A stretch of DNA of 45,229 bases from Oscillospiraceae bacterium (GTDB lineage Bacteria; Bacillota; Clostridia; Oscillospirales; Oscillospiraceae). The notes beneath the pieces are model-generated. The model was not told where the DNA came from and did no database searches. It saw nothing but the letters and a program-made list of their open reading frames with translations. The stretch is taken from contig JAFQCX010000049.1 of the NCBI GenBank assembly GCA_017416245.1, positions 1-45,229 on the forward strand. The letters run 5' to 3'. Positions 31,354 to 40,869 of this stretch are shown here, piece by piece. Made by a program: the position numbers and the translations under genes. Position 1 is the first letter of the stretch, and each line of letters begins with the position of its first letter.

Positions 31354-31362
31354 GATTCTATT

Positions 31363-33477
31363 TTATGCAATTGCCAGGATCCATTTGATGAAAAGCCTTT
31401 GATACCAAGGTTTTTCTGTAACCGCCGCAAGGAGCGTCAGACGGTAATCCTCATAACACCGCAATTCCTCCGGCTGGATCTCGTGCTGGCTGAATCTTGC
31501 CTTTTGTGCCAAATCGTCCAATTCCTTCGGAACTGTCTGGTTCAGCAGTTTTGCATCCGTGCGGAGCAATCTCCAGCGCCATATGGTACGCGCATTGGGT
31601 TGGCCGCGATTCCACAGCTTCCGCTTCACAAAAATACGTACATAACCTTGCAGCACTATGCAAAGAATCAGAAGCAGGCATCCCAGCACAATTTTCATCC
31701 ACTCATGCATTTGCCATGGTGTTTTTTCCGGCTGAGGTTGCGGCAGATCGTTTTGGTCAGGCAGATCAGGAGTCACCTCATCTTTCGGAGCGGTGGTCTC
31801 CGTCTCTTCTTCGGAGTTGCCCCCCAATCCAACAACCGGTTTCCCATCCGTTGTCTCTTTCACGGTAGGATCCTCTGCCAGAATATCGCTCCATTCGTCA
31901 GGTTTCTCTTCCTGGGGCTTGCCGGAAACGCCCAGCGGCCTTTTTGTTTCCGCGAAGCCGGGCGTTGACTCCAACACACACCAGGCCTGGGTGTTCCAGT
32001 CATAGTATTCCACCCACGCGTGGGCATTCTGCTTACTGACCACCACATCACTGCCAGATTGGCAATATACAGCATATCCTTCCACGTACCGGGCGGGAAT
32101 ATAGGCTGCCCGCAGTAGCACCGCCGTTGCCGTAGCGTAATGGATGCAATGGCCTGTTTCGCTTTCTTCCAGGAACCACTTGGCAAAATCCGTATTCTCC
32201 GAATCCATTTTTGGTGTGGCTGCATCGTATTTGGCAGCTTTGCGCACATAGTCCTGAATCCGGCTGACCTTTTCCCGGTCATCCCTGGCGCCGGCTATAA
32301 TACCCTGCACAAATTGTGTTGCCCAGGAACTCGTTTCCTCAGGAAGATCCTTATAAAGTTTGTCGGGGCTTGCCGTTTTTTTGACATGCGAATTGGAGAA
32401 ATTGTAACTGTATTGCTCGATGTTCTTGTCATTTTTCACGGCGCCGCCAATTACCTTGATCCCCTTCGTCGCATAATAAGGAACGTACAACACATCCTTG
32501 ACGCCGTAAGTCATAATTGTCAACTTGCCCTGCGATATAGCGCCTGCAGTGAGTGTCTCCTCCCGGTCGGTTCCTTCCCAGCCGATGCCGGTATACGCAT
32601 CGAAATCCCGCTCCCGCAGATACAAGACCCCGTCAACAGGCGAATTGACCAGCATCACCGAACGGGATGACCTGCTTCTGGGACCTACCGCCAACAGATT
32701 GCGGCTTTCGACCGAATCTGAAGGAAGGGGTGTGCCGTTGATCACCGCTTCCACGATCTCCCAGAGGTCCTCGAACCACACAACTACCTCTTTTTGAATT
32801 CTGCCTGCGCGGTTTATGTACTCCGCTTTGGGGTTGCAAGCAAGCAAGATCGCCAAGGCCAGGCCAACAGGGAGCGCTGACCAAAGGAGCATTTTCATAC
32901 CTTTCTCAGGCTGATTTTTCCGGCTCCAATCTGTTATTAACAGAACTGCCAGTCCCAAAATCGTCAAATACAGGTATGCTGTTGCAGGCACTTTGAATGC
33001 GGTCATCAGGCATAGGGCCAGCGGCATCACTGCCGGTACAATTGCCACGGCAATATGTTTCCGCCGGCAAATATGCCAGTTCACACAGACCGCCACCAGC
33101 ACAGCCCAAAACATCAACGGAGCAGTTACGTGATCTGCGCCCGGGTTTCCCAAAACCGGCCAGTTATAAGTGGCGTGATAATGGGAAGTAATCCAATAAC
33201 TCAGCTCTTGTATCTGCAGCCATATGTAGGGTCGGAACAACTCTTTCACGAGCATTACTGCCAACACAACGGCTGCGACACGAAGAATCATCTTTTTGTT
33301 AAGCTGGAACTGAAACAGCACTGCAGATCCCAGCGCTGCCAAAGCGCTCATCAGAAAAATTTTCCACAGGTGCACCGACAGTTCGTAGGCGGTGAACAGG
33401 TTTCCCACCGCGCTGATAGCCAGCATAAATGCAACAGCTGCACTAAGCAGACAAGGAAGCCATTTTTTAACCTTCAT
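31363..33477 (-). CDS. Transglutaminase-domain membrane protein (TgpA-like)
   Basis: A 704-residue protein with about six N-terminal membrane helices (residues about 7-210), a large extracytoplasmic part, and one membrane helix near the C-terminus (WMKIVLGCLLLILCIVLQGY) followed by a cytoplasmic tail. The external part holds a transglutaminase-like fold with the Cys in SETGHCIHYATATAV (about residue 440), the His in NAHAWVEYYD (about residue 486), and an Asp just after. A Pro/Glu-rich linker lies before the last helix. ATG 33477 is chosen for GGAGG; it overlaps the DUF58 stop by 11 bases. The moxR-DUF58-tgpA set is common, with an unclear role in envelope protein processing. Confidence 0.88.
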   Translation of the reverse strand: MKVKKWLPCLLSAAVAFMLAISAVGNLFTAYELSVHLWKIFLMSALAALGSAVLFQFQLNKKMILRVAAVVLAVMLVKELFRPYIWLQIQELSYWITSHYHATYNWPVLGNPGADHVTAPLMFWAVLVAVCVNWHICRRKHIAVAIVPAVMPLALCLMTAFKVPATAYLYLTILGLAVLLITDWSRKNQPEKGMKMLLWSALPVGLALAILLACNPKAEYINRAGRIQKEVVVWFEDLWEIVEAVINGTPLPSDSVESRNLLAVGPRSRSSRSVMLVNSPVDGVLYLRERDFDAYTGIGWEGTDREETLTAGAISQGKLTIMTYGVKDVLYVPYYATKGIKVIGGAVKNDKNIEQYSYNFSNSHVKKTASPDKLYKDLPEETSSWATQFVQGIIAGARDDREKVSRIQDYVRKAAKYDAATPKMDSENTDFAKWFLEESETGHCIHYATATAVLLRAAYIPARYVEGYAVYCQSGSDVVVSKQNAHAWVEYYDWNTQAWCVLESTPGFAETKRPLGVSGKPQEEKPDEWSDILAEDPTVKETTDGKPVVGLGGNSEEETETTAPKDEVTPDLPDQNDLPQPQPEKTPWQMHEWMKIVLGCLLLILCIVLQGYVRIFVKRKLWNRGQPNARTIWRWRLLRTDAKLLNQTVPKELDDLAQKARFSQHEIQPEELRCYEDYRLTLLAAVTEKPWYQRLFIKWILAIA

Positions 33478-34393
33478 TCTGCTTACCTCCGATATGGTAC
33501 CGCCAGACCGCATGAAAGGCTTGCTCCCGGATGGAGCCTTCCTTGGCAAAGGGTGTGCCAAGAAGCGTCTGTATGCATATGTCCATCTCATCATCATTCT
33601 GGATGGTCCAACCCTCAATGCCGTTAGCGGTCAAAACCCGCAGATCGAAAGTGACCTCCCGTTCCAGCAGCCATCGGCCCAACCAAAGAAGTTGACCCAA
33701 TTTGGTGTCCAATTCGGCTGCCGTGCCGTTTAAATCCATGGTCAGCAGCATCAAACCACGCGCCGACTCCATGGGTTCCCGAACCATCAGGTCGTCCACC
33801 TTGGCCGACAGTTTCCAATGAATGTTATTCAGATTATCACCGGGGCGGAATTGCCGGATCTCATGATTTTCCGCATAGCCACCGCCGGGTTTGGGCCGCC
33901 AGCTCTGCGCCAAACGTCCGTACAGATTCGGAGGAATTTCCAACTCTACCGGTTTAGGCAGCACCAGAACGGTCTGTCGGGCGGGCTTTCTGATCCTGAT
34001 GTGGAACAGGCCAAGATAATCGCAAGCTCTGGGCTTATACAATTCAACATAAAATTTGCCGCAATGTTCCGTAGGGAATTCAGCATCAGATTTGATCTGC
34101 CAGCTCTCACCCGTCGTAGGCTTTGTGATGTGAATTTTGCTGCTATAGGGCGGCAGAGACAGTTTGGAGAATACATTCAGCTGTATCCTTTCAGCGCTGC
34201 CCATGGGCATTATGGGTGCCACTACCAGGTCCGTCCGCAGACTCAAAATGGCAACGAAACTCAAAAGCAGGGACATCAGCGGCAAGAACACCACAACCTG
34301 TAAAAGGACCCAGGAAAACCACAATTGATAGGCCATATAAAATACCACACAGCCTACCAGCGCCAAGAAATAAATAATTCTTTGCTTTGCCAT
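33467..34393 (-). CDS. DUF58 domain protein
   Basis: A 308-residue protein with two N-terminal membrane helices (residues about 6-50), a beta-rich middle part, and the DUF58 signature RPGDNLNNIHWKLSAK at about 185-200, followed by VWA-like segments such as LLTMDLNG. DUF58 proteins partner MoxR ATPases and are thought to act in protein complex assembly at the membrane. It begins one base after the stop of the moxR gene and overlaps the transglutaminase start, so the three are translationally coupled. Confidence 0.9.
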   Translation of the reverse strand: MAKQRIIYFLALVGCVVFYMAYQLWFSWVLLQVVVFLPLMSLLLSFVAILSLRTDLVVAPIMPMGSAERIQLNVFSKLSLPPYSSKIHITKPTTGESWQIKSDAEFPTEHCGKFYVELYKPRACDYLGLFHIRIRKPARQTVLVLPKPVELEIPPNLYGRLAQSWRPKPGGGYAENHEIRQFRPGDNLNNIHWKLSAKVDDLMVREPMESARGLMLLTMDLNGTAAELDTKLGQLLWLGRWLLEREVTFDLRVLTANGIEGWTIQNDDEMDICIQTLLGTPFAKEGSIREQAFHAVWRYHIGGKQNEG

Positions 34394-34394
34394 A

Positions 34395-35348
34395 TCAGTA
34401 CATCCTGGGCGCAGGTACCTGCTTGAGAATTTCCGCCAGGACCATCTCGGCAGTCAAATTGCGCGCCTCGGCCTTGGTTGAAAGTATCAGCCGGTGGGCG
34501 ATCGTTGTAGTAAAGACCTCCTGTACATCGTCGGGCAACACATAATCCCGACCGTGGAGCCAGGCCATAGCCTTGGCCATAGCGGTCACAGCAAGGGTTG
34601 CGCGGGGGCTGGCGCCGCGGGCAATGTATTCGTTGGTTCTTGTTTCCACGATCAGTTCCACAATATATTTCACTACAGAGCTTTGAACATAGGTGCGCTC
34701 CACTTCCTCCTGCATCGCCACCAACTTTTCATTGGTCAGCAGCGGAGTCAGTTTATGCAAAGGATTGCCCTCCTGTCGCTCCATAACCATATTGACTTCC
34801 TCATTGGGGGCAGGATAGCCCAAGCTCAGCCGCACGATGAATCGGTCCATCTGGCTGTCGGGCAGCAGTTGTGTACCCGCAGCACCGGTCGGGTTTTGGG
34901 TCGCGATGACGAAAAAGGGTTCAGGCAGTTTATGGCTGATGCCGTCAACAGTAACCTGCCCTTCTTCCATAGCCTCCAAAAGAGCGGACTGGGTGCGGGA
35001 GGTTGCCCGGTTCAGTTCGTCTGCCAAAAACAAGTTGCATATGATTGCGCCTTTTTGATAAACCAGTTTGCCGGTCTGACGGTCGGGAACAGAATAGCCG
35101 GTTACGTCAGAGGGCAGTACGTCGGGAGTAAACTGGACGCGGCTGTATTCCAAGTTCAAAACTTTGGAATATGCCAGCGCCATCGTGGTCTTACCCACAC
35201 CGGGCACATCTTCCAGCAAAACATGACCCTTTGCCAAAATGGCCGCCAGTACCCACTGCAGTACATCTTCCTTGCCCACAACGACCTGTTGGATCTGACC
35301 CAAAATTTGCTGCGCAGAAACTGCAACAGCATTCTCTGTTTTTTCCAT
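34395..35348 (-). CDS. MoxR-family AAA ATPase
   Basis: A 317-residue AAA+ chaperone-like ATPase of the MoxR group. Walker A is DVPGVGKTTMA (about residue 45), Walker B LFLADELNRA, sensor 1 VIATQNP, and the C-terminal lid contains SPRATLAVTAMAKAMA (seen as GASPRATLAV). MoxR proteins help activate or assemble partners with VWA-like domains, here the DUF58 protein. ATG 35348 is chosen because GGAGG lies seven bases upstream, and because the longer frame runs into the promoter. First gene of the operon. Confidence 0.95.
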   Translation of the reverse strand: MEKTENAVAVSAQQILGQIQQVVVGKEDVLQWVLAAILAKGHVLLEDVPGVGKTTMALAYSKVLNLEYSRVQFTPDVLPSDVTGYSVPDRQTGKLVYQKGAIICNLFLADELNRATSRTQSALLEAMEEGQVTVDGISHKLPEPFFVIATQNPTGAAGTQLLPDSQMDRFIVRLSLGYPAPNEEVNMVMERQEGNPLHKLTPLLTNEKLVAMQEEVERTYVQSSVVKYIVELIVETRTNEYIARGASPRATLAVTAMAKAMAWLHGRDYVLPDDVQEVFTTTIAHRLILSTKAEARNLTAEMVLAEILKQVPAPRMY

Positions 35349-35375
35349 AATCTTACCTCCAAATGCATTTGTATT

Positions 35376-35405
35376 ATTATAGCACGCACCCATATCAAAA
35401 CGCAA
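35376..35405 (-). promoter_or_regulatory. Promoter of the moxR operon
   Basis: TTGCGT (35400-35405), 18 bases and TATAAT (35376-35381) with TGC before it, on the minus strand. Confidence 0.7.
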
Positions 35406-35641
35406 GTAAAATAACGTTCCAGCAATCTAAACACCGCGCCGGTGTCAAATCGATACCAAACGAAGATTGATAGATTTCATTTGCTTGAAAAGTTAGAAAA
35501 ACACCGGATTTCTTTCAGCAGCTTTCAGCACGGGGACTCTGCCATAATATCGCCTAAGAAGGTTATTTTCATATTCTCCCCTCGTTTCTTTTCCTTTGAT
35601 TTTATATGCCATAAATACAGTGGCTTTTCAACCACAGACGC
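35406..35641. other. Gap with one small dyad
   Basis: This stretch upstream of the moxR promoter has no gene. The only structure seen is the dyad ACACCG-CGC-CGGTGT (35431-35445), about 26 bases above the -35 of the moxR promoter, which might be an operator. Confidence 0.35.
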
Positions 35642-35671
35642 AAAAAGTCACCTCCGAGGAGGTGACTTTTT
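35642..35671 (-). terminator. Terminator of the sipW-TasA operon
   Basis: A long stem AAAAAGTCACCTCC / GGAGGTGACTTTTT, with T-rich flank on both strands, eight bases beyond the last gene of the operon on the minus strand. Confidence 0.88.
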
Positions 35672-35679
35672 TCAGCTTA

Positions 35680-36231
35680 TTAGTTGGGAATCAGTTCCCC
35701 ATCTGCGGGGGTAATGCCCCAGGCATCCTGCACGGCAGCATCGGGGGCAGATTGGATGGCGGCAGCAATAATCCGGATATTCAGACGGAAGCCCGTGGGC
35801 GCTGATACTGCCGCAGCCCTTTCAATTAGCGGAGCAGTCAGTGCCTCCGGCGCAACGGCATTGGCGTAGTACCAGTAGCCGTCTGTACCCTTTCTCCAGC
35901 CGGTAGCGCCCCAAGTGACGGTATAATCCACGCCCTCCTTTGGGGTAACGGCTGAGACCTTGCCCTCATCGGACACGAAGTTGACCACAACTGCCGCCCG
36001 GATATAGGCATCGATGTTGCCGGTATTTCGTATCGTTACATCGCTTTTTACGCCGTCTTGAAAGGTTTCTTCCACAACACAGGAGACCTTGGCAGGCACA
36101 AATTCGTTGGTCACTGGGTCGGTTTTTGCGGAAAGATACGCATAAACACCGGTGGCGCATAGGGCAATGCTCAGGCATACAACTGTAATCAGTATGGCTA
36201 TTTTATTGCGTTTGCCGGAATTTGCTCTCAT
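35680..36231 (-). CDS. TasA/camelysin-like (SipW-dependent) secreted protein 4
   Basis: A 183-residue exported protein, last gene of the sipW operon. Its N-terminus has a basic start, a hydrophobic stretch and the boundary ATGVYAYLSAKTD, followed by NEFVPAKVSC, matching the AY-[LF]-[ST]...N-x-F pattern shared by the other three subunits and known from TasA and camelysin. The mature part is beta-rich (DVTIRNTGNIDAYIRAAVVV, the typical strand with a Gly-Asn-Ile). It is about half the length of the first subunit. ATG 36231 is chosen for AAAGGAG; longer frames reach into the neighbouring gene. It may be a minor or tip subunit. Confidence 0.82.
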   Translation of the reverse strand: MRANSGKRNKIAILITVVCLSIALCATGVYAYLSAKTDPVTNEFVPAKVSCVVEETFQDGVKSDVTIRNTGNIDAYIRAAVVVNFVSDEGKVSAVTPKEGVDYTVTWGATGWRKGTDGYWYYANAVAPEALTAPLIERAAAVSAPTGFRLNIRIIAAAIQSAPDAAVQDAWGITPADGELIPN

Positions 36232-36250
36232 AGCAAGGATCTCCTTTCGT

Positions 36251-39200
36251 TCAGAATTGATTATCTCTAAGGGTGTTGCCGTCCAACCATTTGCCATTTT
36301 CACGGCTGTTATCATAGATGATTTCGTTGGAGCCGTCATTATAGGTCAGATTCACCTTCCGCTTTGCCGCGCTGTTCTCGTACCGCCATGACCAATCTGT
36401 CAGCTCGGTTACGGTATAGCTGCCGGTGGGAAGCTTGGTGATAGTAACAGAGTCATCGCCCACAACGGTTACAGTCAGGTCAACACCTTCTGTTTCCGTG
36501 CCGGCTTCGCCCTGAATACGGAAGATGAACACTTGATCTCCATCGATTGCCGCGGTGGATACTGTGGTAAGGATCAAGTCCGTTTCCAGCGCTGCAAACT
36601 TGGCATAGTAGGTAGTTGCCGTCCACACAGTGCCGGTCATTTGCGGTGTTAGCTTTTGCTGAGCATCCACCCATGCGGGATCCACAGGCTCGGTGCAAGC
36701 GGCATCCTTATACCAACCCACAAACACAAAGCCGTTCTTCACAAGGGGCTGAGAGCCATTGGGCTGACCGCTGATAGCAGGCAGGTTTTCAGATTCCATC
36801 GTCAGGCTGCCGCAGCTATCAGGCCCTACGATCTGATATTTCAGGCCAACCGTGGTTTCCTCGTAGTAGAATTCAATCACATTCATGGTCTGATTTGCGG
36901 AGATGGCGATCACCTTGAGATTTTCGCTGACAAGCTTATAGCCGATGGCCTCAAAGTTTCTGGCATATTCTATAACCTGCTCGCCAAAAGCTGCCGTACC
37001 TACATAAGGGTCATACAAATCTTCATTGGTACGACTGTCAATGTATCTTACCTGATACTGATAGTCCAGACGGTCATAGTAAAATTCGATCAGCGCACCA
37101 TCCTCTGTCAGTCTGGTAGTGACAGACGTGCCGGAGCCGGGCTGCGCCACACCGTTCACCGTGGTCTTGTCCGGGTTGTAAGCAAAGCCGGTGAGGGTCA
37201 GGGCATTGCCGGTGCAATCCTCGCCAATGACGCCCACATTATCTTCAGCGCTGAATTCCCGGTAGGAATTGCCCGTGATATTCTCAATGTAATGGACCAC
37301 ACGGTAGTAGGCATGTTTTTCGTCAGCACTGTAGTGGAAGGTGATCACATTGGCATCGTAAATACCGTCACCGTCACTATCGGTTTTGTCCGCTGAAAGG
37401 ACAAGCCGCTTCTGGTAGGCATCGGGCATCATTTTGCTTGCCCGCACAAAGGTTTCTGTAACAACAGACAGGCCATTATCCATAACCCTCTTATCCGGGA
37501 AGACTTCGTTGCCATTTTCGTCCAGATACCGGACCTTATAGGGCATAGCCTCCACATATTCGTAATAGAAGGTGAATTCGTGGTTTCCTTCAGCGCTCAT
37601 GGTGATGGTATGGCTGCTGGTTTCGGGGAAATAGCCCTCCCGGAAGCCTTCGTAAAGGTCACTTTCTGTCTTTGCGTAGAAGGTCTTATTGTTACCCACG
37701 ATGGCGCTGCCGATGGTGGGAGCAGCGATTTCTTCGCCGGTTTTCCGCAGTTTATAGTAGATTTTGTAGTCAACGGAGAAGTGGGAGCCCCAACGGGCGT
37801 AGATGTTCATATCCTTCAAAACGGGAATGCCTTCGAACACAAAGGCCTTCTCCACCTTTTGGCCACCCACCTCATCCTCATAGAACCAGCCAAGGAACAC
37901 ATAGTTGCCGTTGGTAATATGTCCTGCGGGAGCCTTGGCAAAATCACCGTGGTCCACAATCTGGTCTGTACCCAACTGCTGTGTCATGGATTTGTCCTTA
38001 TACACTCGCACAGTGTGCGTAATGGGCTTCCATTTTGCATACAGAAGCAGGTCGCCCTCCGGCATTGTGGTATTTTCCCAATCCATCTGGGTGCCGTCAA
38101 AGCAACCGGGAGAGGTATACCAGCCATCAAAGGTATAGGCGTTGGGTTCCAGATTTGTGGGGTATGGCGGCTCAAAGTTATAGCCCTTGACCGGTGCGCC
38201 GTACATAACACCGGTAACGGTTTCATCGTCCATCACGATACCGTTGTTGCTAAAGGATATCTTATGGTCTACGATACGGTCATAGTAGAAATCCGCGATT
38301 CTGTCAGAGGGCTTGATCTGTGTGCCGCTTCCAAAGTCCGGGTCTGCAATGTACTGGTCAAAGCCACGGATGGGGAAAAAGTCCTCTGCCTTGGTGACCA
38401 TACCGTATTTCGCCTTAATTTGGGTATAAAGGGCATAGTTCTTGCCCTTGTAGGTCACATCATAAGCTTCACCCGGCAACACCTGCAGATAGTAGTTCAT
38501 GGTATACAGGGAGTTGGTAGAGGTATTCACTGTCAGAGTAAAGCTGTCGCCGGGCATCTCATCAATATAGACAAGCACCTGGTCATAGAGGCTTGTGCCG
38601 GAGGGAGACCAGCGCTGGCCATCACTATAGACAACACCATTGTCATCCTTTACCGGCCAAATGTCCTTCAGCGACTGTCTGTACTTGGCATAGACGATCT
38701 TGACCACCTTGCCGTTGGTACCCTCATTCGAGTGGCTATGGGTTGTGGGAATTCCACAAATCAGACGCTTGCAGGTATCCGTATGGGTGTGCTCCACCGT
38801 GCCGCAGGAATACTTATAGCAGTAGTCCCCGTGGGTGTGCAGAATGTCCCGGTAGCAGCTATCCTGATGCCTGTGGGGTTCCTGAGCGCAGCTGCAATCT
38901 GTGCCGTGGATGTGGGCTGTCTTGCCGCAGACGGGCCTTACGGTATCTCCGCTGGACACATTTCTGCCTGTGTAGGAATACCAGTCACCGCCAATATAAA
39001 TATAATAGCTGGTAAACCACCAACTGGTGGTTGCGTAGATCTCGCCTTCCTCCGGATCCGAAGGAGCGCCGGACAGAGAGCCTTGCCGGTTGCCCACATA
39101 GTTCCAGCAATCTGTGGAGTGGGTATGCTCTTCTTTATCGCAGCTGCAGCCGGTTGCGCCGTGAATATGCTCCTGCTTTCCGCAGATGACACACCCGTCG

Positions 39201-40825
39201 GTATGGGCTGTGTGTTCCTCTGTGGTACAGATCAGTTCGGAAACACAGTCGGCTGTATGGGTATGACCCAAACCGCAGATGATATCATAGCAGGCTTCAC
39301 TGTGGGTATGGGAGGTAGGCAAAATACAAGTGCCGGAGGCCTTGAAGGTAATGGAATAATAATTTCTTGTGTAATATACATTCACGACGGTTGAGCCGTC
39401 ACCCTCAACCAGTACGTTTTTGTCGGATTTACTTGCATTGAAGGTGAAATGCTGTTCATCATCAATGCCGGCCACGCGGGAAATATAGTCCTGCGCGCTT
39501 ACATAAGAGCCGGACATTGCCGGCAGGTTATCCAGATAGCCCCAATAGGTATAGCCGTTGTCGTTGGCATTTTCGCACCAGAACACCATCGTATAGGTGG
39601 TTTCCCTGGTGATCCAGCGAGCCTTATATTTCAGGCTTGCCGCAGGCACTTCAATGGTGCCGCCGGTATTGAGGGCATACTGAGATTTCTGTTCGTTAGT
39701 GGGAGTCTGTCCGCCATAGGACACCAGCTCCCAGCCGTCAAATATATAGCCGTGGCGGGTGGGGGTATTTGCGCCCACTGTGGCGCCGAAACGGGTATAA
39801 ATCGGTTCGGTACCGTAGCCGCCACCCATATCAAAGGATATTAAGTAATAGTTTCGGTCGTAGCGGATCTCCACGACGGTACTGCCGTCGGCCGCCACTA
39901 CCAGCGTTTCATCATAGTCCAGTGGCTTAAAGCCGGGAAGCTGGTCTTCTGTATAGGCCAGTCCGGGGCCAACCAAAGAACCGGTCAGGCCTTGTCTCTC
40001 TGTGGTCTTATGGTCTGTAGCATAGTCATCGTCCAGCACATTCTGGAGGTGGTGGTGTACCTTAAAGTCCACCAGCGTGGGTTCGTAAATAACATTGATC
40101 GTGATATTGCTGTTCACACTATCAATATTGAAGTAGATGGAGTCTGCCTCCACATACGCATTGCCATCCCGGCGGAAGGGCTTATAGCCCATGATCTTAG
40201 GACTCTCAATGGGTTTTTCCGGCTTAAAGGGAGAGCCCGCTGCCACCGTCGCGCCATAAGGCTCGAAGGCGATGGTGTTATCATCAAACAGATAGTTGAT
40301 GACGATGGAATAGGTGGTAAATTCTTGATTATTACTTCTGGCTGCCCGGAGCTTTGCCGGAGCGCTGTTAACAGGGCTATTGTAGTAAGGCGGGAATTCC
40401 TCAACCTTCAGAGAAACCGTCACCTTGACCGGGTCAGAAAAAGCCTCGCCGGCATCCGTGTCCAGACGGCAGCGGAGCTGGGCGGTATTATCCTCCTCCA
40501 GCATACTGCCCACAAGGGCGTAGGTTACCCAAAGGTGTTTGGTGTGGCTATCTGCAATATCCACCCAGGATTCATCCTCAGGGTTTCGAATCTGCCACTG
40601 ATAGCCGCTTGCAGTGTTTGCATAGTCCACATCAAAACGCAGCTTGGCGCCATCCTCCAAAACCACCTGGGAGATGCGCTCCTCATTCATGGTTACATAG
40701 GGTTTTGCTTGTTCCGCTGAAAGGACGGACACCGATATGGGTGACAGTAAGCCACAAATCGCGGCTATGACCAAAAGCAAAGCCATGGCCTTGACGATCT
40801 TTCGATTGCGGAAAAATGCGCGCAT
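36251..40825 (-). CDS. Giant secreted repeat protein with InlB-type repeats and His/Cys array
   Basis: A 1524-residue secreted protein. Residues about 1-36 are a signal peptide (VLS-AEQ cut). Then: an Ig-like domain (about 45-145); MucBP-like beta repeats; InlB-type B repeats (for example YTFDGWYTSPGCF near 900); a His/Cys array at about 505-700 with some ten CxnHxHxxxC units such as HTHSEAC and HIHGTDC; more MucBP-like repeats (about 1010-1310); and a C-terminal prealbumin-like domain with LPTGSYTVTEL. It lacks an LPxTG motif and a final membrane helix, so it is probably held by non-covalent binding, perhaps to the TasA-like fibres. The array may bind zinc. Confidence 0.88.
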   Translation of the reverse strand: MRAFFRNRKIVKAMALLLVIAAICGLLSPISVSVLSAEQAKPYVTMNEERISQVVLEDGAKLRFDVDYANTASGYQWQIRNPEDESWVDIADSHTKHLWVTYALVGSMLEEDNTAQLRCRLDTDAGEAFSDPVKVTVSLKVEEFPPYYNSPVNSAPAKLRAARSNNQEFTTYSIVINYLFDDNTIAFEPYGATVAAGSPFKPEKPIESPKIMGYKPFRRDGNAYVEADSIYFNIDSVNSNITINVIYEPTLVDFKVHHHLQNVLDDDYATDHKTTERQGLTGSLVGPGLAYTEDQLPGFKPLDYDETLVVAADGSTVVEIRYDRNYYLISFDMGGGYGTEPIYTRFGATVGANTPTRHGYIFDGWELVSYGGQTPTNEQKSQYALNTGGTIEVPAASLKYKARWITRETTYTMVFWCENANDNGYTYWGYLDNLPAMSGSYVSAQDYISRVAGIDDEQHFTFNASKSDKNVLVEGDGSTVVNVYYTRNYYSITFKASGTCILPTSHTHSEACYDIICGLGHTHTADCVSELICTTEEHTAHTDGCVICGKQEHIHGATGCSCDKEEHTHSTDCWNYVGNRQGSLSGAPSDPEEGEIYATTSWWFTSYYIYIGGDWYSYTGRNVSSGDTVRPVCGKTAHIHGTDCSCAQEPHRHQDSCYRDILHTHGDYCYKYSCGTVEHTHTDTCKRLICGIPTTHSHSNEGTNGKVVKIVYAKYRQSLKDIWPVKDDNGVVYSDGQRWSPSGTSLYDQVLVYIDEMPGDSFTLTVNTSTNSLYTMNYYLQVLPGEAYDVTYKGKNYALYTQIKAKYGMVTKAEDFFPIRGFDQYIADPDFGSGTQIKPSDRIADFYYDRIVDHKISFSNNGIVMDDETVTGVMYGAPVKGYNFEPPYPTNLEPNAYTFDGWYTSPGCFDGTQMDWENTTMPEGDLLLYAKWKPITHTVRVYKDKSMTQQLGTDQIVDHGDFAKAPAGHITNGNYVFLGWFYEDEVGGQKVEKAFVFEGIPVLKDMNIYARWGSHFSVDYKIYYKLRKTGEEIAAPTIGSAIVGNNKTFYAKTESDLYEGFREGYFPETSSHTITMSAEGNHEFTFYYEYVEAMPYKVRYLDENGNEVFPDKRVMDNGLSVVTETFVRASKMMPDAYQKRLVLSADKTDSDGDGIYDANVITFHYSADEKHAYYRVVHYIENITGNSYREFSAEDNVGVIGEDCTGNALTLTGFAYNPDKTTVNGVAQPGSGTSVTTRLTEDGALIEFYYDRLDYQYQVRYIDSRTNEDLYDPYVGTAAFGEQVIEYARNFEAIGYKLVSENLKVIAISANQTMNVIEFYYEETTVGLKYQIVGPDSCGSLTMESENLPAISGQPNGSQPLVKNGFVFVGWYKDAACTEPVDPAWVDAQQKLTPQMTGTVWTATTYYAKFAALETDLILTTVSTAAIDGDQVFIFRIQGEAGTETEGVDLTVTVVGDDSVTITKLPTGSYTVTELTDWSWRYENSAAKRKVNLTYNDGSNEIIYDNSRENGKWLDGNTLRDNQF

Positions 40826-40869
40826 AACGGTGTCCTCCTTTCTTAAAAATTATGCAGAAACAAAAATAC

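Noticed and set aside
36251-36350. Sortase anchor at the end of the giant protein
   Set aside because: The C-terminus ends DGNTLRDNQF with no LPxTG-like motif, hydrophobic stretch or basic tail.
38743-39300. CRISPR-like or tandem DNA repeats in the His/Cys region
   Set aside because: The periodicity is of codons for imperfect protein modules; unit lengths vary and no direct repeat with spacers exists.
37580-39394. Open frame of 604 codons on the plus strand opposite the giant gene
   Set aside because: It lies fully antisense to an intact secreted-protein gene, has no ribosome site or known motif, and its Val/Ile/His-rich composition is what complementing this coding sequence gives.
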